Source: Clostridiales bacterium (lineage in GTDB: Bacteria > Bacillota > Clostridia > Lachnospirales > Lachnospiraceae). From it: 35,930 nucleotides of DNA. Below are positions 25,245 to 33,359 of the stretch, in pieces. The notes below the pieces were generated by a model that did no database searches, was not told where the DNA came from, and saw only the letters and a list, made by a program, of their open reading frames with translations. The position numbers and the translations under genes were made by a program. Every line of letters starts with the position of its first letter. Within the stretch, counting starts at the first letter, position 1. The stretch is taken from the NCBI GenBank assembly GCA_012839235.1, contig DUNS01000286.1, positions 1 through 35,930 of the forward strand. The letters run 5' to 3'.

Positions 25245-25339
25245 ACAATCTTTTGCGTAGACAGATTGTAGAAGAGAAAAGGTTGACAATGTAACCATTG
25301 TTAGAAAATTAACAATGAAATACAAAAAAATATTGTATT
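25245..25339. repeat. Cluster of ACAAT-type inverted repeats
   Basis: Between the converging helical-repeat and Ig-like genes: ACAATCT/AGATTGT (25245-25251 with 25263-25269), ACAATG-TAAC-CATTGT (25286-25301), and AATACAA/TTGTATT (25319-25325 with 25333-25339). None has a clean T-tract, so they are weak terminators or protein sites. Confidence 0.45.
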
Positions 25340-25377
25340 GTATAAGGAACAAAAATAAAAAGTATATATATATTAAC

Positions 25378-25719
25378 TTATACCTTAAATTGTATAGTAA
25401 TTTCGTTAGGGAGCTTCTGTCCACGCTTGGATTTTACATTAGTAGTGACATGTAGTAAATAGGATTCATCCTTTTCGTAAGGCTCTAGAGGTTCAATTTC
25501 AATATAATTATTAACAGAGTCATAACGTATATTCGTAAGTAATGGAATCTGTTTTGATGAGGTTACATATAAGTTACGATTATTGACTGAACTAGGATTA
25601 AGCGGTGCAGTAAACTTTACTCTCCAAACAAATTTACCAGTTTTAAATTTCAAACTTTGTTTTACTTTGTTCTTGTCTCCGCCAGTAACATTTTCAATAG
25701 TTATGTATTGTTTAGCCAT
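25378..25719 (-). CDS. small Ig-like (Big_5/SbsA-type) domain protein
   Basis: 113 residues, one domain. The pattern 'WRVKFTAPLNPSSVNNRNLYVTSS...IEIEPLEPYEKDESYLLHVTTNVKSKRGQKL...ITIQF' (abridged) is the SbsA Ig-like fold seen in S-layer and cell-wall proteins, where 'F(S/T)xPvnpsSvnxxnixV' and 'Y.l.v...vkd..G' recur. There is no signal peptide, membrane segment or second domain, so it is either cytoplasmic or exported by an unknown route. A GGAGA site lies about 10 bases before the ATG. Its promoter is strong. It does not look like a broken larger gene, since it begins cleanly and stops at the domain end. Confidence 0.78.
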   Translation of the reverse strand: MAKQYITIENVTGGDKNKVKQSLKFKTGKFVWRVKFTAPLNPSSVNNRNLYVTSSKQIPLLTNIRYDSVNNYIEIEPLEPYEKDESYLLHVTTNVKSKRGQKLPNEITIQFKV

Positions 25720-25798
25720 ATTATATCATCTCCATCTAGGTATTTTCTTTTGTTAAAGTCAACGATAGATTTAGTAAAGTCTCTAAAATGATACTTTG

Positions 25799-25827
25799 AT
25801 TATAGCAGATATAATTTTTATATTCAA
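25799..25827 (-). promoter_or_regulatory. Strong promoter of the Ig-like gene
   Basis: On the minus strand: TTGAAT (25827-25822), 17 bases, perfect TATAAT (25804-25799). A 7-base inverted repeat TATTCAA-n4-TTGAATA (25821-25838) overlaps the -35 and may be an operator. The 388-base gap 25720-26107 holds this promoter, the murA promoter and AT-rich DNA otherwise. Confidence 0.7.
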
Positions 25828-25984
25828 TGTTTTGAATAATATTGAACTTTATGTTATAGAATTATAAGGTAAAAATTTAAATATAAAACAGCATGGCTTG
25901 TCACTAAAAGGCAAATGTTTGCTAAAAAGGACGAAAATATTTGAAATATCGTATAATAAGTACAATTCTATTTGTAAATAATAA

Positions 25985-26012
25985 TTTACAAAGCTACTCT
26001 TTATGGTATAAT
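25985..26012 (+). promoter_or_regulatory. Extended -10 promoter of murA
   Basis: TTTACA (25985-25990), 16 bases, TGGTATAAT ending at 26012. Confidence 0.75.
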
Positions 26013-26107
26013 CAAAGTAAAGAATTAAAGATTAACAAAATTTAGCATGATCTTATATGCAAAATGAACAATCATATGTTCGAATAAGATAAAATTAGAG
26101 GTGTGCA

Positions 26108-27403
26108 ATGGAACAATATATTATTAAAGGTGGAAAGCCACTAAGTGGAGAAGTTACAATTAGTGGTTATAAAAACGCGGCTTTAGGAATAATCGCAGCA
26201 GCTGTTATGACGGATGAAACGGTTATAATTAATAATGTCCCAAAGGTAAAAGATATTGAATTACTTTTAAAGGCTATCGAAGATATTGGGGCAAAAGTAG
26301 AGTATTCAAAGAACTCAGTTAAGATTAATGGAAGTAATATAAGTTCTGTTAGCGTAGACTTTGATTATATTAGAAAAATCAGGGCTTCCTATTATTTATT
26401 GGGAGCGCTACTTGGTAAATATAATAATGCGGCAGTAGCACTGCCTGGTGGATGCAATATTGGTAGTAGACCAATCGACCAACATATTAAAGGCTTCGAA
26501 GCTCTTGGAAGCGAAGTGAAAATAGAGCATGGCTTGATTAAAGCTAATACTGATCAGCTTACAGGAGCCCATATATACTTTGATGGTTCTAGTGTAGGTG
26601 CAACAATTAATACAATGCTAGCTGCATGTCTAGCTGAAGGTCAGACAACATTAGAAAACGCAGCAAAAGAACCTCATGTTGTCGATGTTGCTAACTTCTT
26701 AAATAGTATGGGTGCCAATATAAAAGGGGCAGGTACTGATGTAATAAGAATAAAGGGAGTATCTAAGCTCCATGGAAGCGAATATTCCATAATTCCTGAT
26801 CAAATAGAAGCGGGGACTTTTATGTTTGCAGCAGCTGCATCCAAGGGAGATGTCTTGATAAAAAATGTTATTCCAAAGCATCTGGAAGCTTTTACTGCTA
26901 AGCTATTAGAAATAGGTGCTGAGGTAGAAGAATTTGATGATGCAATTCGTGTTAAAGCTAGTGGAAGACTTGGGAACACCCATGTAAAAACTCTTGTATA
27001 CCCTGGATTTTTGACTGATATGCAGCCTCAGATGACAACTCTTTTAGCAGTTTCCAAGGGAACAAGTATTGTAACCGAAAGTATATTTGAGAATAGATTT
27101 AAATATGTTGATGAATTATCCCGTATGGGAGCCTCTATAAAAGTTGAAAGTAATACAGCAATTATTGATGGAGTTGAAAGACTTACAGGAGCTGCTGTTA
27201 GTGCACCAGATCTTCGTGCAGGTGCAGCCCTTGTAATAGCTGGGCTGATGGCAGAAGGATTTACTACAGTAGAAAATGTTGAATATATTGAACGAGGCTA
27301 TGAATTTTTTGAATATAAGATGCAGCAGCTAGGAGCTGATATTGTAAAGGTAGATTCAGAAGATACGAAAGCTATTAAGAAGTTCAAGTTAAAAGTAGGT
27401 TGA
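26108..27403 (+). CDS. murA: UDP-N-acetylglucosamine 1-carboxyvinyltransferase
   Basis: 431 residues, EPSP-synthase-type inside-out barrel. Lys22 in 'SGYKNAAL' and the active-site Cys116 in 'PGGCNIGSRPID' are present. The cysteine is the residue alkylated by fosfomycin, so a sensitive enzyme is expected. It transfers enolpyruvate to UDP-GlcNAc, the first step of peptidoglycan precursor synthesis. The usual 'SGAKN' reads SGYKN here, a mild change. Clostridia often have two copies (murA1/murA2), and this window shows one. GAGGTG precedes the ATG. Confidence 0.95.
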   Translation: MEQYIIKGGKPLSGEVTISGYKNAALGIIAAAVMTDETVIINNVPKVKDIELLLKAIEDIGAKVEYSKNSVKINGSNISSVSVDFDYIRKIRASYYLLGALLGKYNNAAVALPGGCNIGSRPIDQHIKGFEALGSEVKIEHGLIKANTDQLTGAHIYFDGSSVGATINTMLAACLAEGQTTLENAAKEPHVVDVANFLNSMGANIKGAGTDVIRIKGVSKLHGSEYSIIPDQIEAGTFMFAAAASKGDVLIKNVIPKHLEAFTAKLLEIGAEVEEFDDAIRVKASGRLGNTHVKTLVYPGFLTDMQPQMTTLLAVSKGTSIVTESIFENRFKYVDELSRMGASIKVESNTAIIDGVERLTGAAVSAPDLRAGAALVIAGLMAEGFTTVENVEYIERGYEFFEYKMQQLGADIVKVDSEDTKAIKKFKLKVG

Positions 27404-27421
27404 TTAATTTATTAGTTTCAC

Positions 27422-27462
27422 TTGACAATATAGAAGATTAGTTATATTCTATGTGATATAAT
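27422..27462 (+). promoter_or_regulatory. metK promoter (two overlapping boxes)
   Basis: TTGACA (27422-27427), 17 bases, TATTCT (27445-27450). A second, extended -10 TGATATAAT ends at 27462. Either starts RNA shortly before the riboswitch. Confidence 0.75.
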
Positions 27463-27490
27463 AAAGAAAGATAATTTAATAGATTAATTT

Positions 27491-27588
27491 CTCTTATTCA
27501 GAGTGACGGAGAGTAAAGGCTCTATGAAGTCACGGCAACCCCTAAGATAGGAAGGTGCCAACCTGAGCGAGTATTCGAACAATAAGAG
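27491..27588 (+). promoter_or_regulatory. SAM-I (S-box) riboswitch controlling metK
   Basis: P1 is CTCTTATT (27491-27498) paired with AATAAGAG (27581-27588). Conserved S-box elements follow in order: 'AGAGTGACGGAGAG', 'GGCTCTATGAAGTCACGGCAACC' (abridged to the usual GGCnnnnTGAAnnC and GGCAACC) and 'GGAAGGTGCCAAC'. S-adenosylmethionine binding favours the terminator that follows, so expression of SAM synthetase is shut off when SAM is plentiful. Confidence 0.95.
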
Positions 27589-27606
27589 GATTTGATTAAA
27601 ATATAT

Positions 27607-27635
27607 CAAGTCCGCATATTGCGGGCTTGTTTTTA
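27607..27635 (+). terminator. Riboswitch-controlled terminator
   Basis: CAAGTCCGCA (27607-27616), loop TAT, TGCGGGCTTG (27620-27629), then TTTTTT. It is the expression platform of the SAM-I riboswitch. Confidence 0.9.
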
Positions 27636-27670
27636 CATAATAGGAAAATTAATTCTATTATATGAAAAGC

Positions 27671-27831
27671 AAGCCACTTTGGATATGTACTCTATGTAAT
27701 GGTTAGTGTTGGCTATGCCGACCGTACTTGGCACGAGAGTTTCGTAAGGGAAACCCTATCTTACAATCCACTTGGTAATGTTGTGTACTGCATAATATGA
27801 AAATATGGATTTTCATATAGAAAGTTTGCAG
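27671..27831 (+). other. Unassigned folded region between the riboswitch terminator and metK
   Basis: About 160 bases with several hairpins: GTTGGC-TAT-GCCGAC (27708-27722), ACGA-GAGTT-TCGT (27733-27745), GTAAGGG-AAA-CCCTATCTTAC (27745-27765), and ATATGAAAAT-ATGG-ATTTTCATAT (27795-27818) inside CTGCA...TGCAG (27788-27831). An outer stem may join CCA/TGGAT near 27675-27685 to ATCCA/TGG near 27766-27775. It is not needed for the S-box and matches no RNA family I recognise. Confidence 0.5.
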
Positions 27832-27857
27832 GCTATAAGAAAGGTAAGGTTTTAAGT

Positions 27858-29042
27858 ATGCAAAAGAGATTATTTACTTCAGAATCAGTAACAGAGGGAC
27901 ATCCAGATAAAATCTGCGATCAGGTTTCAGATGCAGTATTGGATGCCTTATTAGAACAGGATCCCATGTCAAGGGTAGCCTGTGAGACGTCAATAACAAC
28001 TGGACTAGTTCTTGTAATGGGCGAGATTACAACCGATGGCTATGTAGATATTCAGAAAATAGTAAGGGACACCATAAGAGAAATTGGATATGACAAATCT
28101 GAATATGGATTTGATGCCAATACCTGTGGTGTAATAGTTGCTTTAGACGAGCAATCTAAGGATATTGCAATGGGTGTTGATAAATCCTATGAGGCCAAAG
28201 AAAAATTGGATAATAATGAGGATCTTTCAATAGGTGCTGGGGATCAAGGAATGATGTTCGGCTATGCATCCAATGAAACAGAAGAGTATATGCCTTATCC
28301 CATATCCTTGGCACATAAGCTTACTAAGCAGCTAACAAAGGTTAGAAAAGATGGGGTTTTAAAATATCTCCGTCCAGACGGCAAATCTCAAGTCACTGTA
28401 GAATATGATGAGAATGGTGAGCCAATCCATATTAATGCAGTGGTTTTATCTAGTCAGCATGATGATAATATAACCATAGAACAACTTCGTAAGGATCTTA
28501 AAAAATATGTTTTAGATGAAATCCTTCCTAAGAATTTAGTTGATGAGAATACTAAAATCTATATTAATCCAACAGGCCGTTTTGTAATAGGCGGACCTAA
28601 TGGAGACAGTGGACTAACAGGAAGAAAGATTATCGTTGATACCTATGGTGGTTATGCTAGACATGGTGGTGGAGCATTTTCTGGTAAGGACTGCACTAAG
28701 GTTGACCGCTCTGCTTCATATGCAGCACGCTATGTGGCAAAGAATATGGTAGCTGCTGGGTTTGCAGATAAATGTGAGGTACAACTTTCCTATGCAATTG
28801 GGGTAGCTGAACCTACATCTATAATGGTAGATACTTATGGTACAGGAAAGCTTTCAGAGATTGAACTGACCGAGATTATTCGCAAGAATTTTGATCTGCG
28901 TCCTGCTGCAATAATTAAAATGCTGGATTTAAGAAGACCAATATATAGGAAAACAGCAGCCTATGGTCATTTTGGAAGAAATGATCTGGATCTTCCATGG
29001 GAGAGATTGGACAAGGTAGAAGTACTAAAAAAATATCTATAA
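27858..29042 (+). CDS. metK: S-adenosylmethionine synthetase
   Basis: 394 residues. '[23 protein letters not shown]' opens the protein, '[12 protein letters not shown]' is the ATP-binding signature 1, and '[27 protein letters not shown]' is signature 2 (abridged runs). It is the tetrameric enzyme that makes SAM from methionine and ATP with release of phosphate and pyrophosphate. It is controlled by the upstream SAM-I riboswitch. The ribosome site GGTAAGG is 8-10 bases before the ATG. It ends at its own terminator and stands as a single-gene transcript. Confidence 0.97.
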   Translation: MQKRLFTSESVTEGHPDKICDQVSDAVLDALLEQDPMSRVACETSITTGLVLVMGEITTDGYVDIQKIVRDTIREIGYDKSEYGFDANTCGVIVALDEQSKDIAMGVDKSYEAKEKLDNNEDLSIGAGDQGMMFGYASNETEEYMPYPISLAHKLTKQLTKVRKDGVLKYLRPDGKSQVTVEYDENGEPIHINAVVLSSQHDDNITIEQLRKDLKKYVLDEILPKNLVDENTKIYINPTGRFVIGGPNGDSGLTGRKIIVDTYGGYARHGGGAFSGKDCTKVDRSASYAARYVAKNMVAAGFADKCEVQLSYAIGVAEPTSIMVDTYGTGKLSEIELTEIIRKNFDLRPAAIIKMLDLRRPIYRKTAAYGHFGRNDLDLPWERLDKVEVLKKYL

Positions 29043-29060
29043 ATAAAGCTAGTAAGATAT

Positions 29061-29091
29061 AAGGGACTAAGTCTTAGGACTTGGTCCTTTT
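29061..29091 (+). terminator. Terminator after metK
   Basis: AAGGGACTAAGTC (29061-29073), loop TTAG, GACTTGGTCCTTTT (29078-29091): a 13-base-pair stem with two G-T pairs, ending in T's. Confidence 0.88.
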
Positions 29092-29135
29092 GAATCTTTG
29101 GTTAATGAAAAGTTTATAAATCTATTATTACTTTA

Positions 29136-29165
29136 TTATACTATTTTTAGGGTCTATGCTATAAT
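29136..29165 (+). promoter_or_regulatory. Extended -10 promoter candidate for the two-component genes
   Basis: TGCTATAAT ends at 29165, with a weak -35 TTATAC at 29136-29141. Confidence 0.5.
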
Positions 29166-29228
29166 TCATATAATAAGACAAGGTTTTAATAACTAGCTTC
29201 TCATCATTCTAGATTAAGTAGGTGAAAA

Positions 29229-30704
29229 ATGAAACTAAAGAATAAACTGATAATTGGCTTTTTTATAATGATCGTTTTACCTATAATTTTGATAAGTGCC
29301 ACAGGTAGGACAATTATTGGTCGACAGATGGATTCTATAAAGGAATCCTATGATATAGAATCGGGAACAATAGAGGTTTTTACAAATCCAATTCAGATAT
29401 TTAATCGTATAACACGTGGAGTGTACAATGAAATTAAGCTTATAGCATTAAGGTCTCCTGAAAAGCTAGAGGATGAAGAATATATTAAGAAGCTTAATTT
29501 AGAAGTCAGAAACAAGTATTCATTTATAACCCTTAGAAAAAATGGTGAATATATATATACTGGTGACGAAGAAAAGTTAAGTAGGGTTTCTAATAGCTTG
29601 CCGGATTTTGGAGGGTATGGAAGTAATGTAGATGGTGGAATATATATCGGAGGCAAGCATCCCTTTCTTGTAAAAGCTCAAGATTTCTATTTTTCTGATG
29701 GAGGAGAGGGAACAATTTTGGTCCTTACAGATTTAAACGTACTGGTGCCCCAGGTAAAATCACTGGTTATACAAGGTGTTATTTCCTTCATAATCATTCT
29801 TTCCCTTACAGCATTTGTCCTAATTTTATGGATATACCGTAGTATTCTTAGGCCTCTTAATGTTCTTAGAATAGCTACAAATCAAATTAGAGAAGGGGAT
29901 TTGGACTATAAAGTTGTCTCATACTCTGAGGATGAGATAGGGGAATTATGTAACGATTTCGAGAAGATGAGAATTCGTTTGAAAAATCTGATTGAGGCTC
30001 AGCTTAAGTATGAGGAGGATATCAAGGAATTAATAAGTAACATTTCCCATGATTTAAAAACCCCATTGACCGCCATAAAAGGTTATGCTGAAGGGCTAAG
30101 TGATGGAGTGGCTGACACCAGAGAAAAACAAGAAAAGTATCTAAAGACCATAAGTGCTAAGGCTAATGACATGTCAGTGTTGGTTGATGAGCTTTCTTAT
30201 TATGCTAAGATTGATAGTGACACAGTGCCATATTCATTCAAGGGAATCAGTCTGCATGAGTATTTTAATGATTGTATAGAGGATTTAAAGCTTGATACTG
30301 AAATAAAAAACACAGAGATAATTCTAAATAATTATGTAGATTCTTCAGTTCATGTTGTTGCAGATGCTGAACAGCTAAAACGTGTAATTAATAATATTGT
30401 TGGCAATTCAGTAAAATATCTTGATAAGAAAAAAGGCTTAATCCATATACGGATTAGGGACATTGGAGAATATGTTCAACTGGAGATGGAGGATAATGGA
30501 TCTGGGATAGGTGAGGAGGAGCTGCCCTTTATATTTGAAAGGTTCTATAGGGCCGATGCTTCTAGAAACTCTAAAAAAGGAGGAAGTGGTCTAGGATTGG
30601 CCATAGCTAAAAAGGTTATCGAAGATCATTCCGGTCAGATCTGGGCTGAAAGTGAGCCTGGAAAAGGGACAACTATAATATTTACCTTAAAGAAGATAAA
30701 GTGA
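29229..30704 (+). CDS. membrane sensor histidine kinase
   Basis: 491 residues. Membrane segments at about 7-24 and 181-203 enclose an external sensing region of roughly 155 residues with no family I recognise. HAMP linker about 203-256. Dimerisation domain with the phospho-acceptor His274 in 'SHDLKTPLTAIKGY'. ATPase domain with 'NIVGNSVKYLDKK' (N box), 'MEDNGSGIGEEELPFIFERFYR' (D/F boxes, abridged) and 'GGSGLGLAIAKKV' (G box). Its partner regulator is 35 bases downstream. Kinase-before-regulator order is less usual than the reverse. The signal is unknown. The ABC importer that follows is a possible target. Confidence 0.92.
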   Translation: MKLKNKLIIGFFIMIVLPIILISATGRTIIGRQMDSIKESYDIESGTIEVFTNPIQIFNRITRGVYNEIKLIALRSPEKLEDEEYIKKLNLEVRNKYSFITLRKNGEYIYTGDEEKLSRVSNSLPDFGGYGSNVDGGIYIGGKHPFLVKAQDFYFSDGGEGTILVLTDLNVLVPQVKSLVIQGVISFIIILSLTAFVLILWIYRSILRPLNVLRIATNQIREGDLDYKVVSYSEDEIGELCNDFEKMRIRLKNLIEAQLKYEEDIKELISNISHDLKTPLTAIKGYAEGLSDGVADTREKQEKYLKTISAKANDMSVLVDELSYYAKIDSDTVPYSFKGISLHEYFNDCIEDLKLDTEIKNTEIILNNYVDSSVHVVADAEQLKRVINNIVGNSVKYLDKKKGLIHIRIRDIGEYVQLEMEDNGSGIGEEELPFIFERFYRADASRNSKKGGSGLGLAIAKKVIEDHSGQIWAESEPGKGTTIIFTLKKIK

Positions 30705-30739
30705 TTAGTGGACTATAGAGTATATTAAGGAGGTCACAA

Positions 30740-31429
30740 ATGAGTAGAATATTAATTATCGAGGATGAAGTTTCAATTGCGGAATTAGAGAAAGACTATC
30801 TTGAGCTAAGTGGATTTGAAGTAGAGATTGAATATTCAGGTGATGTTGGATTGACCAGGGTTTTAAATGAAGAGTTTGACCTTGTAATATTGGATTTAAT
30901 GCTTCCAGGTATGGATGGATTTGAGATTTGTAAAAATATTAGAGCTGAGAAAAACATTCCTATTATTATGGTATCTGCCAAAAAAGAGGACATAGATAAA
31001 ATAAGAGGGTTGGGATTAGGGGCAGATGATTATATTACAAAACCCTTTAGCCCCAGCGAGATGGTAGCAAGAGTTAAAGCTCATCTTGCAAGATATGAAA
31101 GGCTTATAGGTTCTGGAATAAAAGAGAATGAGATAATAGAAATTCGTGGTTTAAAGATAGATAAAACAGCAAGAAGAGTATTTCTTCATGATGAAGAAAA
31201 GGTACTTACAACAAAAGAGTTTGATTTACTAACCTTCTTAGCTGAAAATCCTAATCATGTATTTACAAAAGAGGAATTGTTCCGAGAAATATGGGATATG
31301 GAATCCATTGGTGACATAGCTACTGTAACAGTTCATATAAAGAAAATTAGAGAAAAGATAGAAATAAATACATCTAAGCCTCAATATATCGAGACAATAT
31401 GGGGAGTGGGCTACAGGTTTAAGGTATAG
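30740..31429 (+). CDS. OmpR/PhoB-family response regulator
   Basis: 229 residues. Receiver domain with acidic pocket E8-D9, phospho-acceptor Asp52 in 'VILDLMLPGMDG', Ser79 in 'IIMVSAK' and Lys101 in 'DDYITKPF'. Winged-helix DNA-binding domain from about 130 with 'LTTKEFDLLTFLAENPNHVFTK' and 'VTVHIKKIREKI'. It would be phosphorylated by the kinase upstream and regulate transcription. AAGGAGG precedes the ATG. The ABC importer has its own strong promoter 8 bases after this gene, a natural candidate target. Confidence 0.95.
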   Translation: MSRILIIEDEVSIAELEKDYLELSGFEVEIEYSGDVGLTRVLNEEFDLVILDLMLPGMDGFEICKNIRAEKNIPIIMVSAKKEDIDKIRGLGLGADDYITKPFSPSEMVARVKAHLARYERLIGSGIKENEIIEIRGLKIDKTARRVFLHDEEKVLTTKEFDLLTFLAENPNHVFTKEELFREIWDMESIGDIATVTVHIKKIREKIEINTSKPQYIETIWGVGYRFKV

Positions 31430-31436
31430 AGTAATA

Positions 31437-31465
31437 TTGACAAAATATTATCAAAGCGATAGAAT
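31437..31465 (+). promoter_or_regulatory. Sigma-A promoter of the second ABC importer
   Basis: TTGACA (31437-31442), 17 bases, TAGAAT (31460-31465). It begins 8 bases after the response-regulator stop. Confidence 0.7.
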
Positions 31466-31552
31466 GATTCTGGTAAAATAATCATATTAATTTTATATTG
31501 AAATTAGACATAATGATTTAACGGAGGTTAGGGTGAAAGGAATGTTTATATT

Positions 31553-32530
31553 ATGAAAAAAATAAAAGGCTTAATATTAACAATTATATGTATTCTAATG
31601 TTTACTGGATGTACAAAAGAAAATTCCAAGAAAGTAGATATAAATATTGGAGCTTTAAAGGGTCCAACTTCCATGGGAATGATTAAGGTAATGGAGGATG
31701 GGAGCAATGGTGAAACAGCCAACAATTATAATTTTGTTATTGCTGGTGCAGCAGATGAAATCAGCACTGGACTTGCTAAAGGTGAAATTGATATAGCAGC
31801 CATACCTTGTAACCTTGCTTCAGTATTATATAATAATACTGGAGGGAAAATTAAGTTGGCAGGAATTAATACTTTAGGGGTTCTATATATAGTAGAGACT
31901 GGAGATTCAATTAATACCATAGAGGACTTAAGAGGTAAGACCATATACTCAACAGGTAAGGGAACAACACCAGAGTACATACTTAATTATTTGCTTAGCT
32001 CCAGCAAAATAGATCCAGAGAAGGATGTTGAAATTATATATAAAACCGAGGCAACAGAGGTAGCGGCAGTACTAAGTGAAGCTGAAGATGCAGTAGCAAT
32101 GCTTCCTCAGCCATATGTTACAACTGTTATGATGAATAATGATAAGGTAAGAATTGCCCTAGATACTACGACAGAATGGGAAAGAGTTAGTAATGACGGT
32201 AGTAGCGTGGTTACTGGTGTTGTAGTAGTAAGAAGTGAATTTTTAGAGAATAATAAAGAAGCAGTAGATGCTTTTCTTAATGAATACACGGCCTCTACCT
32301 CTTATGTTAATGAGAATATTGAGGAAGCCTCAGAGCTAATAGAGAAGTTCGATATATTTAAGGCTGCAGTAACTAAAAAAGCAATACCATATTCCAATAT
32401 TGTATTTATTCAGGGAGATGAGATGAAGACCAAGGTTAATGGATACCTCAGTGTATTACATGATCAGAATCCAAAATCTGTTGGTGGTACAATCCCTGCT
32501 GATGATTTTTACTACATATTAAGCAAATAG
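31553..32530 (+). CDS. ABC transporter substrate-binding lipoprotein (NMT1/NitT-TauT-like)
   Basis: 325 residues. Signal with lipobox FTGC, lipid cysteine at 20. The mature part has an NMT1/THI5-type binding fold: 'IGALKGPTSMGMIKVME', 'ISTGLAKGEIDIAAIPCNLASVLYN', 'TIEDLRGKTIYSTGKGTTPEYIL' and 'PQPYVTTVM'. Substrates in this family include nitrate, taurine, pyrimidines and thiamine precursors. No TPP riboswitch is visible in the leader, so no substrate is assigned. A GGAGG site (31523-31527) serves a 7-codon frame GTG(31533)-TGA whose end overlaps this ATG, so translation may be coupled. Confidence 0.88.
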   Translation: MKKIKGLILTIICILMFTGCTKENSKKVDINIGALKGPTSMGMIKVMEDGSNGETANNYNFVIAGAADEISTGLAKGEIDIAAIPCNLASVLYNNTGGKIKLAGINTLGVLYIVETGDSINTIEDLRGKTIYSTGKGTTPEYILNYLLSSSKIDPEKDVEIIYKTEATEVAAVLSEAEDAVAMLPQPYVTTVMMNNDKVRIALDTTTEWERVSNDGSSVVTGVVVVRSEFLENNKEAVDAFLNEYTASTSYVNENIEEASELIEKFDIFKAAVTKKAIPYSNIVFIQGDEMKTKVNGYLSVLHDQNPKSVGGTIPADDFYYILSK

Positions 32531-32541
32531 AAAGGGTCTAT

Positions 32542-33339
32542 ATGAAATTATCAAAAGAGTCGGGTTTGATAAAAAAATACGGAGTTAGATTTCTTGTTCT
32601 ATTCTTTTGGCTTTTATTGTGGGAATTATTGTACAGAGTTATTAATAATGAAGTTTTTTTAACCTCCCCTATGTCTGTTTTACAGACCCTAGGGGAGCTT
32701 TTGATACAATTTGACTTTTGGAAAACCATTGGGTTTTCCTTCACTAGGATAGTAACAGGCTTTATAATAGCAATTCTTCTTGGAACTATTCTAGGGGTTT
32801 TAGCTTATAATTTCTGGGTTATAGAGGAGCTAATTAGTCCATTTTTTATAGTGATGAAAGCAGTTCCCGTGGCCTCCTTTGTTATATTATCTCTGCTTTG
32901 GATTAGTACGAAAAATCTATCTATACTTATTTCATTTCTTATGGTGGTTCCTATAATATATACTAACCTGCTCCAGGGCTTAAGAAATACGGATAAAAAG
33001 CTTTTGGAAATGGCCAAGGTCTTTCGTATGGGCACCATGGGTAAGATAAAGGCCATCTATATTCCTTCTGTTCTACCATATTTCATGTCAGCCATTAAGG
33101 TTGGACTGGGTTTTTGCTGGAAGGCGGGTATTGCTGCGGAGGTAATAGGTATACCTAATGGTTCTATTGGGGAGCGTCTATATGAGTCTAAGCTATATCT
33201 TATGACTGATGAGCTTTTTGCTTGGACGGTTGTTATAGTTATTATTAGCATGATATTTGAAAAAACAGTTATCCTATTAATTGATAGCATTCATGGCATC
33301 TACAATGGAAGGATAAAGGGTTCAGGCGATACATATTAA
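32542..33339 (+). CDS. ABC transporter permease (NitT/TauT-like)
   Basis: 265 residues with about six membrane segments and the BPD_transp_1 fold. The cytoplasmic EAA-like loop reads 'LLEMAKVFRMGTMGKIKAIYIPSVLPYF', which couples to the ATPase. 'GLGFCWKAGIAAEVIGIP' is typical of SsuC/TauC relatives. Translation follows GAAAGGG 8 bases upstream, and the start is 11 bases after the binding-protein stop. Confidence 0.9.
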   Translation: MKLSKESGLIKKYGVRFLVLFFWLLLWELLYRVINNEVFLTSPMSVLQTLGELLIQFDFWKTIGFSFTRIVTGFIIAILLGTILGVLAYNFWVIEELISPFFIVMKAVPVASFVILSLLWISTKNLSILISFLMVVPIIYTNLLQGLRNTDKKLLEMAKVFRMGTMGKIKAIYIPSVLPYFMSAIKVGLGFCWKAGIAAEVIGIPNGSIGERLYESKLYLMTDELFAWTVVIVIISMIFEKTVILLIDSIHGIYNGRIKGSGDTY

Positions 33340-33359
33340 GAAAGGTATGAATAAGAAGG

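Noticed and set aside
25283-25311. TTGACA-type -35 between the helical-repeat gene and the Ig-like gene
   Set aside because: No acceptable -10 at 16-18 bases and no forward gene for about 800 bases.
27671-27831. 6S RNA or a second known riboswitch before metK
   Set aside because: It lacks the long rod with a central bubble expected of 6S RNA and shows no T-box, TPP, SAM-II, SMK or THF signature. Kept only as an unassigned structured region.
31466-31552. TPP riboswitch for the NMT1-like importer
   Set aside because: The leader is too short and lacks the conserved CUGAGA and ACCUGAU elements.
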